Positions 25,503 through 34,143 of a stretch of DNA of 64,000 nt are shown here, one piece after another. A program made the position numbers and the translations under genes. Numbering within the stretch: the first letter of the stretch is position 1; every line of letters starts with the position of its first letter. The DNA lies in contig JBFWXB010000003.1 in assembly GCA_050187875.1 (NCBI GenBank), positions 62,001 through 126,000 on the forward strand. The letters run 5' to 3'. This DNA is from JAFKKS01 sp050187875. Lineage in GTDB: Bacteria; Pseudomonadota; Alphaproteobacteria; Rhizobiales; Xanthobacteraceae. A model generated the notes under the pieces. That model searched no databases, was not told the origin of the DNA, and was given only the letters and a program-made list of their open reading frames with translations.

Positions 25503-27347
25503 ATGTTCACGCGCTTCGAGCGATACCTGCAACCCACGGCCCTGCCCGAGCAGACCGAGCCGCCGGCGCGGCTCGTCGCCTTCTATTGGCACTTTGCGCG
25601 CCAAGCGAGGGTTCTGCTGGCGGCGCTGTTCGTCGTCGGCTTCACGGTCGCCGTGCTCGATTCGATGATCCCCGTCTTCATCGGGCGCATCGTCACGCTC
25701 GTGACCGCGAGCGCGCCTGAGCGCATCTTGGCGGAGCATGGCTGGGCGCTTGTCGGGATGGCGCTGCTGATCCTCGTCGCGCGCCCGCTCGCCATCACGG
25801 GACAGAACCTCGTCGCCAACCAGGCGATCGCAGCGAATGTCGGCAACATGATCCGCTGGCAGAGCCACTGGCATGTCTCGCGCCAGTCCTGGGCGTTCTT
25901 CCAGAACGACTTTGCCGGACGCATCGCCAACAAGGTGATGCAGACCGGCCCGGCCGTGCGGGAAAGCCTCGTCGCGCTGATCACCGGCGTTTGGTACATC
26001 CTCGTCTACGGCACCAGCGCGCTCATCCTGCTGGCGTCGGCCGACTTGTACCTCGCGATCCCGATCGCGTTCTGGTTCTTCGCCTATCTGGTTTTGTTGC
26101 GCGCGTTCGTCCCGCGCATGCGGGATCGCTCGCGCAACATGTCGGAGGCAAAATCCGTCCTGACCGGACGCATCGTCGACACCTACACCAACATCCTGAC
26201 GGTGAAGCTGTTTGCGCGGGCGCGTGAAGAGGACGCCTATGTCCGCGAGAGCGTCGATGAGCACACCGGGCTCTTCCACGCCTCGCCGCGGCTCAATACG
26301 CTGTTCAGCCTCTGCCTCTCGACGCTGAACGCGCTCCTCGTCACGGCGACCGGTGCGATCGCCATCGCGCTGTGGATGCAGGGCGCGGTGAAGGTCGGCA
26401 CGGTGGCGATGGCGTTGCCGCTGACGTGGCAAATCGCGAACGTCGCCGGCTGGGTCGCCTTCCAGGTCACGCAGATCTTCGAGAATATCGGCGTGGTGCA
26501 GGAAGGCATGGCGGCGATCGCGCGGCCGATCGCGCTCACCGATCCGCTGCGTGCGCCCGATCTCGAAGTCACGCGCGGCGAGCTGCGCTTCGAGGACGTG
26601 CAGTTCGGCTACGGGCGTGAAGTTGGCGTGATCGACGGGCTGACGCTGACGGTGCGGCCGGGCGAGAAGATCGGCTTGATCGGCCGCTCCGGCGCCGGCA
26701 AGTCGACGCTCGTCAACCTGCTGCTGCGCTTCTTCGACGTCGAAGGCGGCCGCATCCTCATCGATGGGCAGGACATCGCGATGGTGACGCAGGAAAGCTT
26801 GCGCAGCCACATCTCCGTGGTGACGCAAGACACCTCGCTGCTGCATCGCTCGATCCGGGACAACATTCGCTACGGGCGGCCCGGCGCGAGCGAGGTGCAG
26901 GTCATCGAGGCGGCGAAGCTTGCGCATGCGCACGACTTCATCGTCGACCTCGAAGACTGGGCCGGGCGGCGCGGCTACGACGCGCAGGTCGGTGAGCGCG
27001 GCGTGAAGCTCTCCGGCGGGCAGCGCCAGCGTGTCGCCATCGCGCGGGTGATCCTCAAGGATGCGCCGGTGCTCATCCTCGACGAGGCGACGGCGGCGCT
27101 CGACAGCGAGGTCGAGGCGGCGATCCAGACGAGCCTCGGCGCGCTGATGACGGGCAAGACGGTGATCGCCATCGCGCATCGCCTCTCGACCATCGCGCAG
27201 ATGGATCGTCTGGTGGTGCTCGACCACGGCCGCATCGTCGAGCAAGGCAGCCACGCCGAATTGCTGCGGCTCGGCGGCCATTACGCGTCGCTGTGGCGGC
27301 GGCAATCCGGCGGCTTCATCGACGCCGGATCGACGCAGGCGGCGTAG
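25503..27347 (+). CDS. ABC exporter, fused permease and ATPase
   Basis: This 614-residue half-transporter has six transmembrane helices (about residues 30-320) and a nucleotide-binding domain. The NBD shows Walker A GRSGAGKSTLVNLLLR, signature LSGGQRQRVAIARV, Walker B VLILDEATAALDSE and the H-loop IAIAHRLST. It would work as a homodimer in the inner membrane and resembles multidrug/lipid-type exporters (MdlB/MsbA class). ATG 25503 follows GGAGGG. No accessory membrane-fusion protein is nearby, so the substrate is unknown. Confidence 0.92.
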   Translation: MFTRFERYLQPTALPEQTEPPARLVAFYWHFARQARVLLAALFVVGFTVAVLDSMIPVFIGRIVTLVTASAPERILAEHGWALVGMALLILVARPLAITGQNLVANQAIAANVGNMIRWQSHWHVSRQSWAFFQNDFAGRIANKVMQTGPAVRESLVALITGVWYILVYGTSALILLASADLYLAIPIAFWFFAYLVLLRAFVPRMRDRSRNMSEAKSVLTGRIVDTYTNILTVKLFARAREEDAYVRESVDEHTGLFHASPRLNTLFSLCLSTLNALLVTATGAIAIALWMQGAVKVGTVAMALPLTWQIANVAGWVAFQVTQIFENIGVVQEGMAAIARPIALTDPLRAPDLEVTRGELRFEDVQFGYGREVGVIDGLTLTVRPGEKIGLIGRSGAGKSTLVNLLLRFFDVEGGRILIDGQDIAMVTQESLRSHISVVTQDTSLLHRSIRDNIRYGRPGASEVQVIEAAKLAHAHDFIVDLEDWAGRRGYDAQVGERGVKLSGGQRQRVAIARVILKDAPVLILDEATAALDSEVEAAIQTSLGALMTGKTVIAIAHRLSTIAQMDRLVVLDHGRIVEQGSHAELLRLGGHYASLWRRQSGGFIDAGSTQAA

Positions 27348-27370
27348 GTCATACGCAGGCCTCGGCTCTC

Positions 27371-27498
27371 ACCCTCCCCTGGAGGGGGAGGGTCGCGAGC
27401 GAAGCGAGCGGGGTGGGGTGAAAATCTGTCGGAAGTTTCACCCCACCCCGGCTCACATGCTTTGCATGTTCGCCGACCCTCCCCCTCCAGGGGAGGGT
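27371..27498. repeat. 25-bp perfect inverted repeat between convergent genes
   Basis: The arm at 27371-27395 is the exact reverse complement of 27474-27498. An inner pair GGGGTGGGGTGAAA / TTTCACCCCACCCC and two small hairpins (CGAGCGAAGCGAGCG; CATGCTTTGCATG) lie inside. It sits between the ABC exporter and livK stops and could act as a two-way transcription end or mRNA stabiliser. Confidence 0.8.
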
Positions 27499-27510
27499 AA
27501 AGAGGCGCCC

Positions 27511-28728
27511 TCAGCCGCCGACGGCGCCGCTCATGACTTCACCGATGGGCACCCAGCGTTCGCCGTTGAACTGCTGCACCTGCATCTGCTCGATCGGATA
27601 GAAGTCCGTCGGGCTCGTCTTGATCTTGATGCCCGGCAGCAGCATGCCGAGCTCGAGGTCGAGGCTTGCGGCCTGCTTCATGACGTTCTCGCGCGTGAGA
27701 TTGTCGCCGCACTGCTTGAGAACCTGCGCCATCGTCTGCGCCACCGAGTAGCCGTACACGGTGAAGCTCGACGTCTTGTCGCCGTCGGGGAAGTACTTGT
27801 CCATGAAGGCGAGCCAATCCTTCTTGCCGGCGTCGTTGTCCCATTGCGGGTCGGTCGCGTCCTTCAGGTAGTAGGTCGAGTAGATGCCCTTCGCATTCTC
27901 AAGCCCTGCGGGCTTGAGAACCGAGCCGACCGATTGCGAGACGTTGTTGAGGAGATGGATCGGCTTCCAGCCGATCTCCGCCGCCTTCTTGATCGCCTGC
28001 GAGGCGAATTTCGGCGTCGTGACGTTGAAGAACACGTCGGCGCCCGACGCTTTCAGGTTGATGATCTGGGAATCGACCGTCGGATCGGAGGTCTCGTACG
28101 GCGCCTCGGCGACGATCATCGCCTTCGCCTTGTCGCCGAGCCCGTCCTTGAGGCCTTTCACATAGTCCTTACCATAGTCGTCGTTCTGGTAGAGGATCGC
28201 GATCTTGCTGTTCGGGTGGTTCTTGAGCAGGAACTGCGCGTAGATGTGGCCCTCGCTCTGGTAGGTGGGCTGCCAGCCCATCGTCCACGGGAAGTGCTTG
28301 TAGTCGCCCCATTTGGTCGCGCCCGTCGCGACGAAGAGCTGCGGCACCTTCTTCGCGTTCATGTATTTCTGGATCGCCGTGTTCGACGGCGTGCCGAGCG
28401 GCTGGAAGACTAGGAGCACCTCGTCGCTCTCGACGAGCTTACGCACCTGCTCGACCGCTTTCGGCGGGCTATAGGCGTCGTCATAGCTGATGAAGTTGAT
28501 CTTGCGGCCGTTGATGCCGCCTTCCGCATTCACCTTCTTGAAGTAGGCGTCTATGGTCTTGCCGATCAGGCCGTAAGCGGACGCAGGGCCGCTGTAGGGA
28601 TTGGTGTTGCCGATCTTGATCTCGGTATCGCTTGCGCCCGTGTCGTATTTCTTTTGCGCCAGCGCCGGCGTCGCCGCGAGCGCAACGCCGAGGCCGAGCG
28701 CCATGCAGAACCCTATTCCACGCGACAT
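27511..28728 (-). CDS. livK: branched-chain amino acid-type ABC transporter substrate-binding protein
   Basis: This 405-residue periplasmic protein has a signal peptide (GIGFCMALGLGVALAATPALA) and the type I periplasmic-binding fold: IKIGNTNPYSGPASAYGLIG, INFISYDDAYSPPKAVEQVR and AILYQNDDYGKDYVKGLKDG. It is the last gene of the livGFHMK block, 11 bases after livM, with AAGGAGGG before its ATG at 28728. The ligand of such proteins is often an aromatic or aliphatic acid rather than an amino acid. The neighbouring acyl-CoA genes favour that here, as inference. Confidence 0.92.
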   Translation of the reverse strand: MSRGIGFCMALGLGVALAATPALAQKKYDTGASDTEIKIGNTNPYSGPASAYGLIGKTIDAYFKKVNAEGGINGRKINFISYDDAYSPPKAVEQVRKLVESDEVLLVFQPLGTPSNTAIQKYMNAKKVPQLFVATGATKWGDYKHFPWTMGWQPTYQSEGHIYAQFLLKNHPNSKIAILYQNDDYGKDYVKGLKDGLGDKAKAMIVAEAPYETSDPTVDSQIINLKASGADVFFNVTTPKFASQAIKKAAEIGWKPIHLLNNVSQSVGSVLKPAGLENAKGIYSTYYLKDATDPQWDNDAGKKDWLAFMDKYFPDGDKTSSFTVYGYSVAQTMAQVLKQCGDNLTRENVMKQAASLDLELGMLLPGIKIKTSPTDFYPIEQMQVQQFNGERWVPIGEVMSGAVGG

Positions 28729-28739
28729 TTCTCCCTCCT

Positions 28740-29768
28740 TCATCGCGGTCCGGCTCTGCGGACCTTGGTTGAAAGCTTGTCCCACACGAGGCGCGCGAAA
28801 CCCGCCGCGCCCGACGGCATCATGTAGATCACGAGAATGAGGATGACGCCGTAAACGGCGCCGGCGAGGCCCTTCGAAACGCTCTCGGCGATATTGGGAA
28901 CGAACAGAACGAAGAGCCCGCCGAACAGCGCGGCCGGAATCGACTGCACGCCGCCGACGACGAGACCGACGAACAGGCCGATCGCGAGATTGAAGGTGAA
29001 GCTGTCGGGCGCGACGAACTGGATCGCCACGCCGCTGAGCGCCCCGGCGATGCCGGTGAACAGCGCGCTGACGCCGAAGGTGAGCGTCTTGTAGAGCGAA
29101 ATGTCGATGCCCATCGCACGCGCCGCAATCGGGTTGTCGCGGATGGCGATCAGCGCGCGGCCGGTGCGGCTGTTGACGATGTTCATCGCGCAGATGGCGA
29201 GCGCAAGGCCGATGACGAGGGTGAGGAAATAGAGCCACTGGTCGGAGCTGATCGGCAACCCAAACGGCGCATCCGGCTTGATGAGGACGATGCCTTGGAC
29301 ACCGCCGGTCCATTGCTCGAGCAGCGAGGATTTCAGGATCTGTGGCATGGCGATCGCGAGCGCGAAGGTCGCAAGCGCGAGATAGATGCCTTCGAGGCGC
29401 AGCGCCGGCAGGCCGAAAAGGAAACCGACGGCAAAGCAGACGATGCCGGCGACCGGCAGCGTCCAATAGAACGAGAGGCCGGCCTGATCCATCAGCACTG
29501 CCGCCACATAGGCGCCGATGCCGAAGAAGGCGCTGTGGCCGAGCGAGAACTGCCCGTTGATTCCGGTTAACAGGACGAGCCCGATGATGGCGATGGCGTA
29601 GATCATCGCCAAGGTGAGCTGGAAGACGACGAAGCTGCGCAGCACGAAGGGCAGCACGATCGCGATCACGAGGAAGAGGACGATGCTCCAGGCCGGCCAG
29701 GCGCCGCGCTCCGCCTTCGCGAGATCGAGTGTGGCGGGTGCGGACAGCGAGATGCTTTGCTGCGTCAT
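28740..29768 (-). CDS. livM: branched-chain amino acid-type ABC permease LivM
   Basis: This 342-residue inner-membrane permease has about 9-10 helices and the LivM signature GQFSLGHSAFFGIGAYVAA near residue 100, plus the cytoplasmic loop RTGRALIAIRDNPIAARAMG that contacts the ATPase. It pairs with LivH. The start at 29768 lies 3 bases after the livH stop, pointing to coupled translation. Confidence 0.93.
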   Translation of the reverse strand: MTQQSISLSAPATLDLAKAERGAWPAWSIVLFLVIAIVLPFVLRSFVVFQLTLAMIYAIAIIGLVLLTGINGQFSLGHSAFFGIGAYVAAVLMDQAGLSFYWTLPVAGIVCFAVGFLFGLPALRLEGIYLALATFALAIAMPQILKSSLLEQWTGGVQGIVLIKPDAPFGLPISSDQWLYFLTLVIGLALAICAMNIVNSRTGRALIAIRDNPIAARAMGIDISLYKTLTFGVSALFTGIAGALSGVAIQFVAPDSFTFNLAIGLFVGLVVGGVQSIPAALFGGLFVLFVPNIAESVSKGLAGAVYGVILILVIYMMPSGAAGFARLVWDKLSTKVRRAGPR

Positions 29769-29770
29769 GG

Positions 29771-30649
29771 CTACACCCGCGTCATCACACGGCGGCCGAA
29801 CAGGCCGCTCGGCTTCACGGTGAGCACCGCGACAATCAGCGCGAGCGCGATCGAGAGCTTCATCTCGCGCCCGACATAAGGGATGAACGTGCCGGCGAGA
29901 TTCTCGATCACGCCGACCGAAAATCCGCCGATCACCGCGCCGAGCGGGCTCGTCAGCCCGCCGACCACGGCGCCGGCAAAGCCGTAGAGCAGGATGCTGA
30001 TCATCATGTTCGGCTCGAGGAACACGACCGGCGCGATCAGCATGCCGGCCACCGCCCCGATCGCCGCCGCCATGCCCCAGCCGAGCGCCACCATCCAGCC
30101 GACGCGAATGCCGACGAGGCGCGCGGACGTGGGATTGGCCGCGGCGGCGCGCATGGCAAGCCCGACGCGGGTGTGGCGGAAGAACAGATAGAGCAGCACG
30201 AGAATGATGAGCGTCACGGCGATCATGCCGCCGTCATGGGCGCTCATCAGGCCTTGCCCCAATAGCGGCTGCGTGCCGAACGGCGTCGGGAAGGGCTTCA
30301 CCGTGTAGTCCCAGATGAAGCCGGCGGCGCTGTTGAGGATCGCAAACAGCGCGATGAAGACGACGATGTGACTGAGCACCGGCGCGCCGTGCAGCGGCCG
30401 CAGGACGGTCTGCTCCAACAGGATTCCGGCGGCGAACGAGATCACCACCGTCGCGACGAAGGCGACCCAATAGGGCAGCCCCCATTGCATCAGCTGCCAG
30501 GCGATGAACGTCGAGAACATCGCCATCTCGCCCTGCGCGAAGTTCAAGTGGTCGATCGCCTGGTAAATCATGACGATCGCCAACGCCATGCAGGCATAGA
30601 TGCCGCCGGTCGCGAGCCCCGCCAGAACCTGGTGCAGAAAGAGGTCCAT
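29771..30649 (-). CDS. livH: branched-chain amino acid-type ABC permease LivH
   Basis: This 292-residue permease begins LFLHQVLAGLATGGIYACMA, the LivH N-terminus, and has about eight helices. The LNFAQGEMAMFSTFIAWQL segment and the RHTRVGLAMRAAAANPTSAR loop are family landmarks. It forms the membrane channel with LivM. It lies 9 bases after livF on the same transcript. Confidence 0.93.
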   Translation of the reverse strand: MDLFLHQVLAGLATGGIYACMALAIVMIYQAIDHLNFAQGEMAMFSTFIAWQLMQWGLPYWVAFVATVVISFAAGILLEQTVLRPLHGAPVLSHIVVFIALFAILNSAAGFIWDYTVKPFPTPFGTQPLLGQGLMSAHDGGMIAVTLIILVLLYLFFRHTRVGLAMRAAAANPTSARLVGIRVGWMVALGWGMAAAIGAVAGMLIAPVVFLEPNMMISILLYGFAGAVVGGLTSPLGAVIGGFSVGVIENLAGTFIPYVGREMKLSIALALIVAVLTVKPSGLFGRRVMTRV

Positions 30650-30658
30650 GGTTCCGTC

Positions 30659-31375
30659 CTAATATCCAAGATACGCGCGGCGCACGTTCTCGTCGCTGCC
30701 GATCTCGTGCGCCGGCCCGGCCATGACGAGCGAGCCGGTCTCGATGAGATAGGCGTGGTCGGCGAGATCGAGCGCGAGCGCCGCGTTCTGCTCAACAAGC
30801 ATCAGCGCGACGCCTTCCTCTTGATTGAGACGCCGCAGAATGCCGAAAAGCTCCTCGACGATCTTCGGCGCGAGGCCGAATGACGGCTCATCGAGCAGCA
30901 TCAGTTTCGGCCGCAGCATCAGGGCCCGCGCGATCGCGAGCATCTGCTGCTCGCCGCCGGAGAGCGTACCGGCCTGCTGATGCCGCCGTTCCGCCAGGCG
31001 CGGAAAATAGGCGTAAACCCGCTCGATATCCTGGGCGATGCCCTGCCGGTCGCTGCGCGTCATGGCGCCGAGGTGAAGGTTCTCCTCCGCCGTCATCCGC
31101 GTGAACGTGCCGCGCCCCTCCGGCACATGCGCGATGCCGCGCCGCACGATGTCCTCGGTCGCAAGCCCGACGATCGAATGGCCGGCGAAAATGATTTCGC
31201 CGCGCGCGCGCACCATGCCCGTGAGCGCGCGCAAGGTCGTGGTCTTGCCGGCGCCGTTCGCGCCCAGGAGCGTCGTGACGCCGCCGTCCGCAATGGCGAA
31301 GTCGAGGCCGTGCAGAATCTGCAGGCTGCCGTAATAGGCGCGCAGGTTGCGGACGGAGAGAAGCGTGTCGCTCAT
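30659..31375 (-). CDS. livF: branched-chain amino acid-type ABC ATPase LivF
   Basis: This 238-residue ATPase has Walker A GANGAGKTTTLRAL, signature LSGGEQQMLAIARAL, Walker B LMLLDEPSFGLAP and the LivF-typical VPEGRGTFTRMTAEENLHLG. ATG 31375 overlaps the livG stop by 4 bases (ATGA), so the two ATPases are translationally coupled. It drives transport with LivG at the inner membrane. Confidence 0.93.
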   Translation of the reverse strand: MSDTLLSVRNLRAYYGSLQILHGLDFAIADGGVTTLLGANGAGKTTTLRALTGMVRARGEIIFAGHSIVGLATEDIVRRGIAHVPEGRGTFTRMTAEENLHLGAMTRSDRQGIAQDIERVYAYFPRLAERRHQQAGTLSGGEQQMLAIARALMLRPKLMLLDEPSFGLAPKIVEELFGILRRLNQEEGVALMLVEQNAALALDLADHAYLIETGSLVMAGPAHEIGSDENVRRAYLGY

Positions 31376-32256
31376 GCGGCGGCGCTCCCGAGATAGGCGC
31401 GGATGACTTCGGGGTCCGCGCGCACCTGCGCCGGCGTGCCCTCGGCAATCTTGCGTCCGAAATCGAGCGCGACGACGCAATCCGACACCGACATCACGAG
31501 GTTCATGTGATGCTCGACAAGCAGCACCGTGACACCATGGCGATCGCGGATGCCCTTGATGGTGCGGCCGAGCTCTTCGACGTCGTTGTGATTGAGGCCG
31601 CCCGCCGGCTCATCGAGCAGAAGGAGCTTCGGCTCACCGGCAAGCGCGCGGGCGAGCTCGACGCGCTTCTGCGTTCCTGTCGGGAGATCGGCGACGCAGC
31701 GATGCGCCACGGCCTCGAGGTCGAGATCGGTCAGCAGCGCCGCGACGCGCGCATCGATCGCCCGCTGCTCGCGCCGGCAGCGCGGCAACCGCAAAGCGTC
31801 GCTGAGAAAATCGCCCGTGCTGTGCGCATGCGCGCCGACACGGATGTTGTCGACGACCGACATGCTGCGGAAGAGCGCGAGGTTCTGGAAGGTGCGGTTG
31901 ACGCCGAGCTGCGCGATCCTGTGCGCGGGACTGCCGAGCAGGCTCGTCCCGTTGAAGACGATGTCGCCGGAGGTCGGCGTGTAGAGGCGGCTCACGCAAT
32001 TGAACAAGGTCGTCTTGCCGGCACCGTTCGGGCCGATCAGACCGAGTATCTGGCCGGCGCCGATGGCAAACGAAACCTTGTCGAGCGCGACGATGCCGCC
32101 GAAGCGGATCGTGAGCTCGCGCACCACGAGCATCGGCGTCGCCTGCGACACCGCGGCAGCACCCACCACTGCGCCGCAGCTACGCGGCAGAGTCCTGCTG
32201 TCCGCTCGCTCGGCTGTCGCCTCGTTCGTTGCCACCCCGTTCGTTGCCCATGTCAC
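31372..32256 (-). CDS. livG: branched-chain amino acid-type ABC ATPase LivG
   Basis: This ATPase of up to 294 residues has Walker A GPNGAGKTTLFNCVS, signature LPTGTQKRVELARAL and Walker B LLLLDEPAGGLN, with the LivG insert FQNLALFRSMSVVDNIRVG. The start is ambiguous. GTG 32256 has GGGAGG 5 bases upstream but adds 41 atypical residues and overlaps the IclR gene by 77 bases. ATG 32133 gives the family-standard MLVVRELTIRFGG start but has a poor Shine-Dalgarno. I list the longer form and am unsure of it. Confidence 0.88.
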   Translation of the reverse strand: MTWATNGVATNEATAERADSRTLPRSCGAVVGAAAVSQATPMLVVRELTIRFGGIVALDKVSFAIGAGQILGLIGPNGAGKTTLFNCVSRLYTPTSGDIVFNGTSLLGSPAHRIAQLGVNRTFQNLALFRSMSVVDNIRVGAHAHSTGDFLSDALRLPRCRREQRAIDARVAALLTDLDLEAVAHRCVADLPTGTQKRVELARALAGEPKLLLLDEPAGGLNHNDVEELGRTIKGIRDRHGVTVLLVEHHMNLVMSVSDCVVALDFGRKIAEGTPAQVRADPEVIRAYLGSAAA

Positions 32257-33124
32257 GCGTTCCTCCCTTGACGCTTGTTTCTTGTTTTATTGTCCGACGC
32301 CACGCGCCGGCTTCTCCCCCCAGAAGACGTTCGATCTTGTATGCGGTCTCCACAAGTTGCGGGCCGACTTCATTGATCAGCCGCTCGCGCGAAAGGCGAA
32401 ACGCCGGCGCGCCGCAATTGAGCGCGAAAGCGCCCGAGCCATCGGGCGGAATGAGCGGCACCGCGGCGGCGTTGACATCGGGATACCAGTCCCCCGCCGA
32501 AATCGCGAAGCCGCGGTCCGTCAAATCCAGCGCCGCGCGCTCGATCGCGTCCTTGAGGTGCGGCCAGTTGTTCCTGTCCGTGCGCGCGATGTCGTCGAGA
32601 ATGGCGTCGCGAACCGACGCCGGCAGAACCGCCAACAGCGCACGCCCCGCCGACGTCGTCGCCATGGGAATACGCGAGCCCACTTCGAGGCGCAGCGCCA
32701 CGGGTGAATTCGACGTGCAGTATTCGACGTAGAGAACGCTATGGCGGTCATAGGCGCCGAGCGCGACCGACGCCGACATGTCGTCGGCAAGCTTCTGCAT
32801 CAGCGGCCGCGCGATATTGCGGATGCCCATATTCGCGAGGGCCGTGTAGCCGATGGAAATCGCGCCGGGGGCAAGCTGATATTTTCCGAAGCGCTCGACA
32901 TGCGCGAGGTAGCCGAGCTTCGTCAGCGTGTAGGTCAGGCGCGACACTGTCGGCTTGGGCAAGCCGGTGCGCGCCGCGATCTCCTGATTGCCAAGGAGGC
33001 CATCGCTCGGCGTGAACGCGCTGAGGACATCGAGCCCGCGCGCCAGGGCCGTCACGAACTTGCGATCATCGAGGGCATAACGGCGCGTTTCCGCTGCGCG
33101 GTCTGTGGCCGAAGCGTCGGTGCG
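32180..33124 (-). CDS. IclR family transcriptional regulator
   Basis: This protein of about 314 residues has an N-terminal winged HTH (FVTALARGLDVLSAF ... IAARTGLPKPTVSRLTYTLT) and a C-terminal IclR effector domain (SVALGAYDRHSVLYVEY ... GRALLAVL ... FAISAGDWYPDVNAAAVPL). The tail after GGEAGAWRR is low-complexity and overlaps livG. Possible starts are GTG 33124 and TTG 33139 (GGAG 8 bases upstream). The palindrome at 33210-33226 lies in the gap to the divergent hydrolase. IclR proteins usually sense aromatic or organic acids. It heads the liv operon. Confidence 0.88.
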   Translation of the reverse strand, partial: RTDASATDRAAETRRYALDDRKFVTALARGLDVLSAFTPSDGLLGNQEIAARTGLPKPTVSRLTYTLTKLGYLAHVERFGKYQLAPGAISIGYTALANMGIRNIARPLMQKLADDMSASVALGAYDRHSVLYVEYCTSNSPVALRLEVGSRIPMATTSAGRALLAVLPASVRDAILDDIARTDRNNWPHLKDAIERAALDLTDRGFAISAGDWYPDVNAAAVPLIPPDGSGAFALNCGAPAFRLSRERLINEVGPQLVETAYKIERLLGGEAGAWRRTIKQETSVKGGTRDMGNERGGNERGDSRASGQQDSAA

Positions 33125-33158
33125 CACGACATCCAGCAAGCTCGATACTCCGCTCGCG

Positions 33159-33187
33159 TTGACAGTGACTGCACCATTTTCTAGCGT
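33159..33187 (+). promoter_or_regulatory. candidate sigma-70 promoter for the hydrolase/beta-oxidation operon
   Basis: A perfect -35 TTGACA (33159-33164) and a weak -10 TAGCGT (33182-33187) are 17 bases apart. The start would be near 33194, about 57 bases before the GTG of the hydrolase and just ahead of the palindrome. A minus-strand TTGACG at 33196-33191 could serve the IclR gene. Confidence 0.5.
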
Positions 33188-33209
33188 CCTCGTCAAATTG
33201 CAAAACGCG

Positions 33210-33226
33210 GTTTCGCACTGCGAAAC
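33210..33226. promoter_or_regulatory. perfect palindrome, likely IclR operator
   Basis: GTTTCGCA-C-TGCGAAAC is a perfect inverted repeat with 8-base arms in the divergent promoter region. Its size and GTTTCGCA half-site resemble operators bound by IclR-family dimers. It lies just after the predicted plus-strand start site, where binding would block transcription, and upstream of the IclR gene's possible -35. Confidence 0.65.
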
Positions 33227-33251
33227 TTTGGATGGGATACGAGGCGCCAGC

Positions 33252-34124
33252 GTGAATCTCATGACGCCGCGGGCGACGCCGGCGCAGACGGTGGGCGCGC
33301 TGGAGCACCGCGCGAAGCTTCAATTCACCGGCGAAAACACCCAGCGCATCGCCTGGCGCATCTGGGGCGAGGGCCCTCCTCTCCTTTTCCTCCATGGCGG
33401 CGCCGGCTCCTGGACGCATTGGATCCGGACAATCCCCGACCTCGCGCGCGATCATCGGGTGATCGCGCCCGACCTTCCCGGCTTCGGGGACTCCGACTAC
33501 GACAATTCGATCGACTCGACCGCGCGCGTCGCCGAACGCGTCGCACGACACCTGCCGGAAATTCTCGGCCGCGAACGCGCGACGATCATCGGATTTTCCT
33601 TCGGCAGCATGGTGGGCGGCTATCTCGCACGCGACCTGGCGTCGCATGTCGCGGCGCTCATTCTCGTCGGCGCGGTCGGGATGGGCTTGCGGCGGCGTCC
33701 CGTGGCGATGCATTCATGGCGGGCGCTGACCGACGCGAACGCGCGGCGCGAAGCGCATCGGGCGAACCTCACCGCGCTCATGATCCACGATCCGGCGAAA
33801 GTCGACGACCTCGCACTCTATCTGCAGCAGCGCAATGCCGAGCGCACGCGGCTGCGCACGCGTGGCTTCTCACGCGGCGCGAGCCCTTTGGCCGACACGC
33901 TGCCCCACGCCACCGCGCCGCTCGCGGGCATATGGGGCGAGCACGATGTCACCGTCACACCGCATCTCGACGAGCGCCGGGATTTTCTGCGGCGGCTGCG
34001 TCCAGGCGCGCCGTTCCATGTCATCAACGGCATCGGACACTGGGTGCAATACGAAGGCGCGGACGCCTTCAACGCCGCGCTGCGGAACGTGCTACACGTG
34101 CTACAAGAGCTAAAATCCTCATAG
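33252..34124 (+). CDS. alpha/beta hydrolase
   Basis: This 290-residue protein has the alpha/beta hydrolase fold with oxyanion strand PLLFLHGGAGSWTHW, VIAPDLPGFGDSD, nucleophile elbow IIGFSFGSMVGGY (GFSFG), the acid in GIWGEHDVTV and the histidine in NGIGHWVQYE. The triad is complete. GTG 33252 has GAGG 7 bases upstream; ATG 33261 is the alternative. It heads the beta-oxidation-like operon, so it may open a ring-cleavage product or lactone/ester before CoA activation. The exact reaction is unknown. Confidence 0.88.
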   Translation: MNLMTPRATPAQTVGALEHRAKLQFTGENTQRIAWRIWGEGPPLLFLHGGAGSWTHWIRTIPDLARDHRVIAPDLPGFGDSDYDNSIDSTARVAERVARHLPEILGRERATIIGFSFGSMVGGYLARDLASHVAALILVGAVGMGLRRRPVAMHSWRALTDANARREAHRANLTALMIHDPAKVDDLALYLQQRNAERTRLRTRGFSRGASPLADTLPHATAPLAGIWGEHDVTVTPHLDERRDFLRRLRPGAPFHVINGIGHWVQYEGADAFNAALRNVLHVLQELKSS

Positions 34125-34143
34125 TGCAGAGTGGGAGAGGCGT

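Noticed and set aside
25446..27305. 619-codon antisense frame over the ABC exporter
   Set aside because: No recognisable domain, and it mirrors the exporter's codons; the exporter has all NBD motifs.
27371..27498. Possible CRISPR or IS end
   Set aside because: There are only two inverted arms, no regular spacers and no transposase; it fits an intergenic palindrome better.
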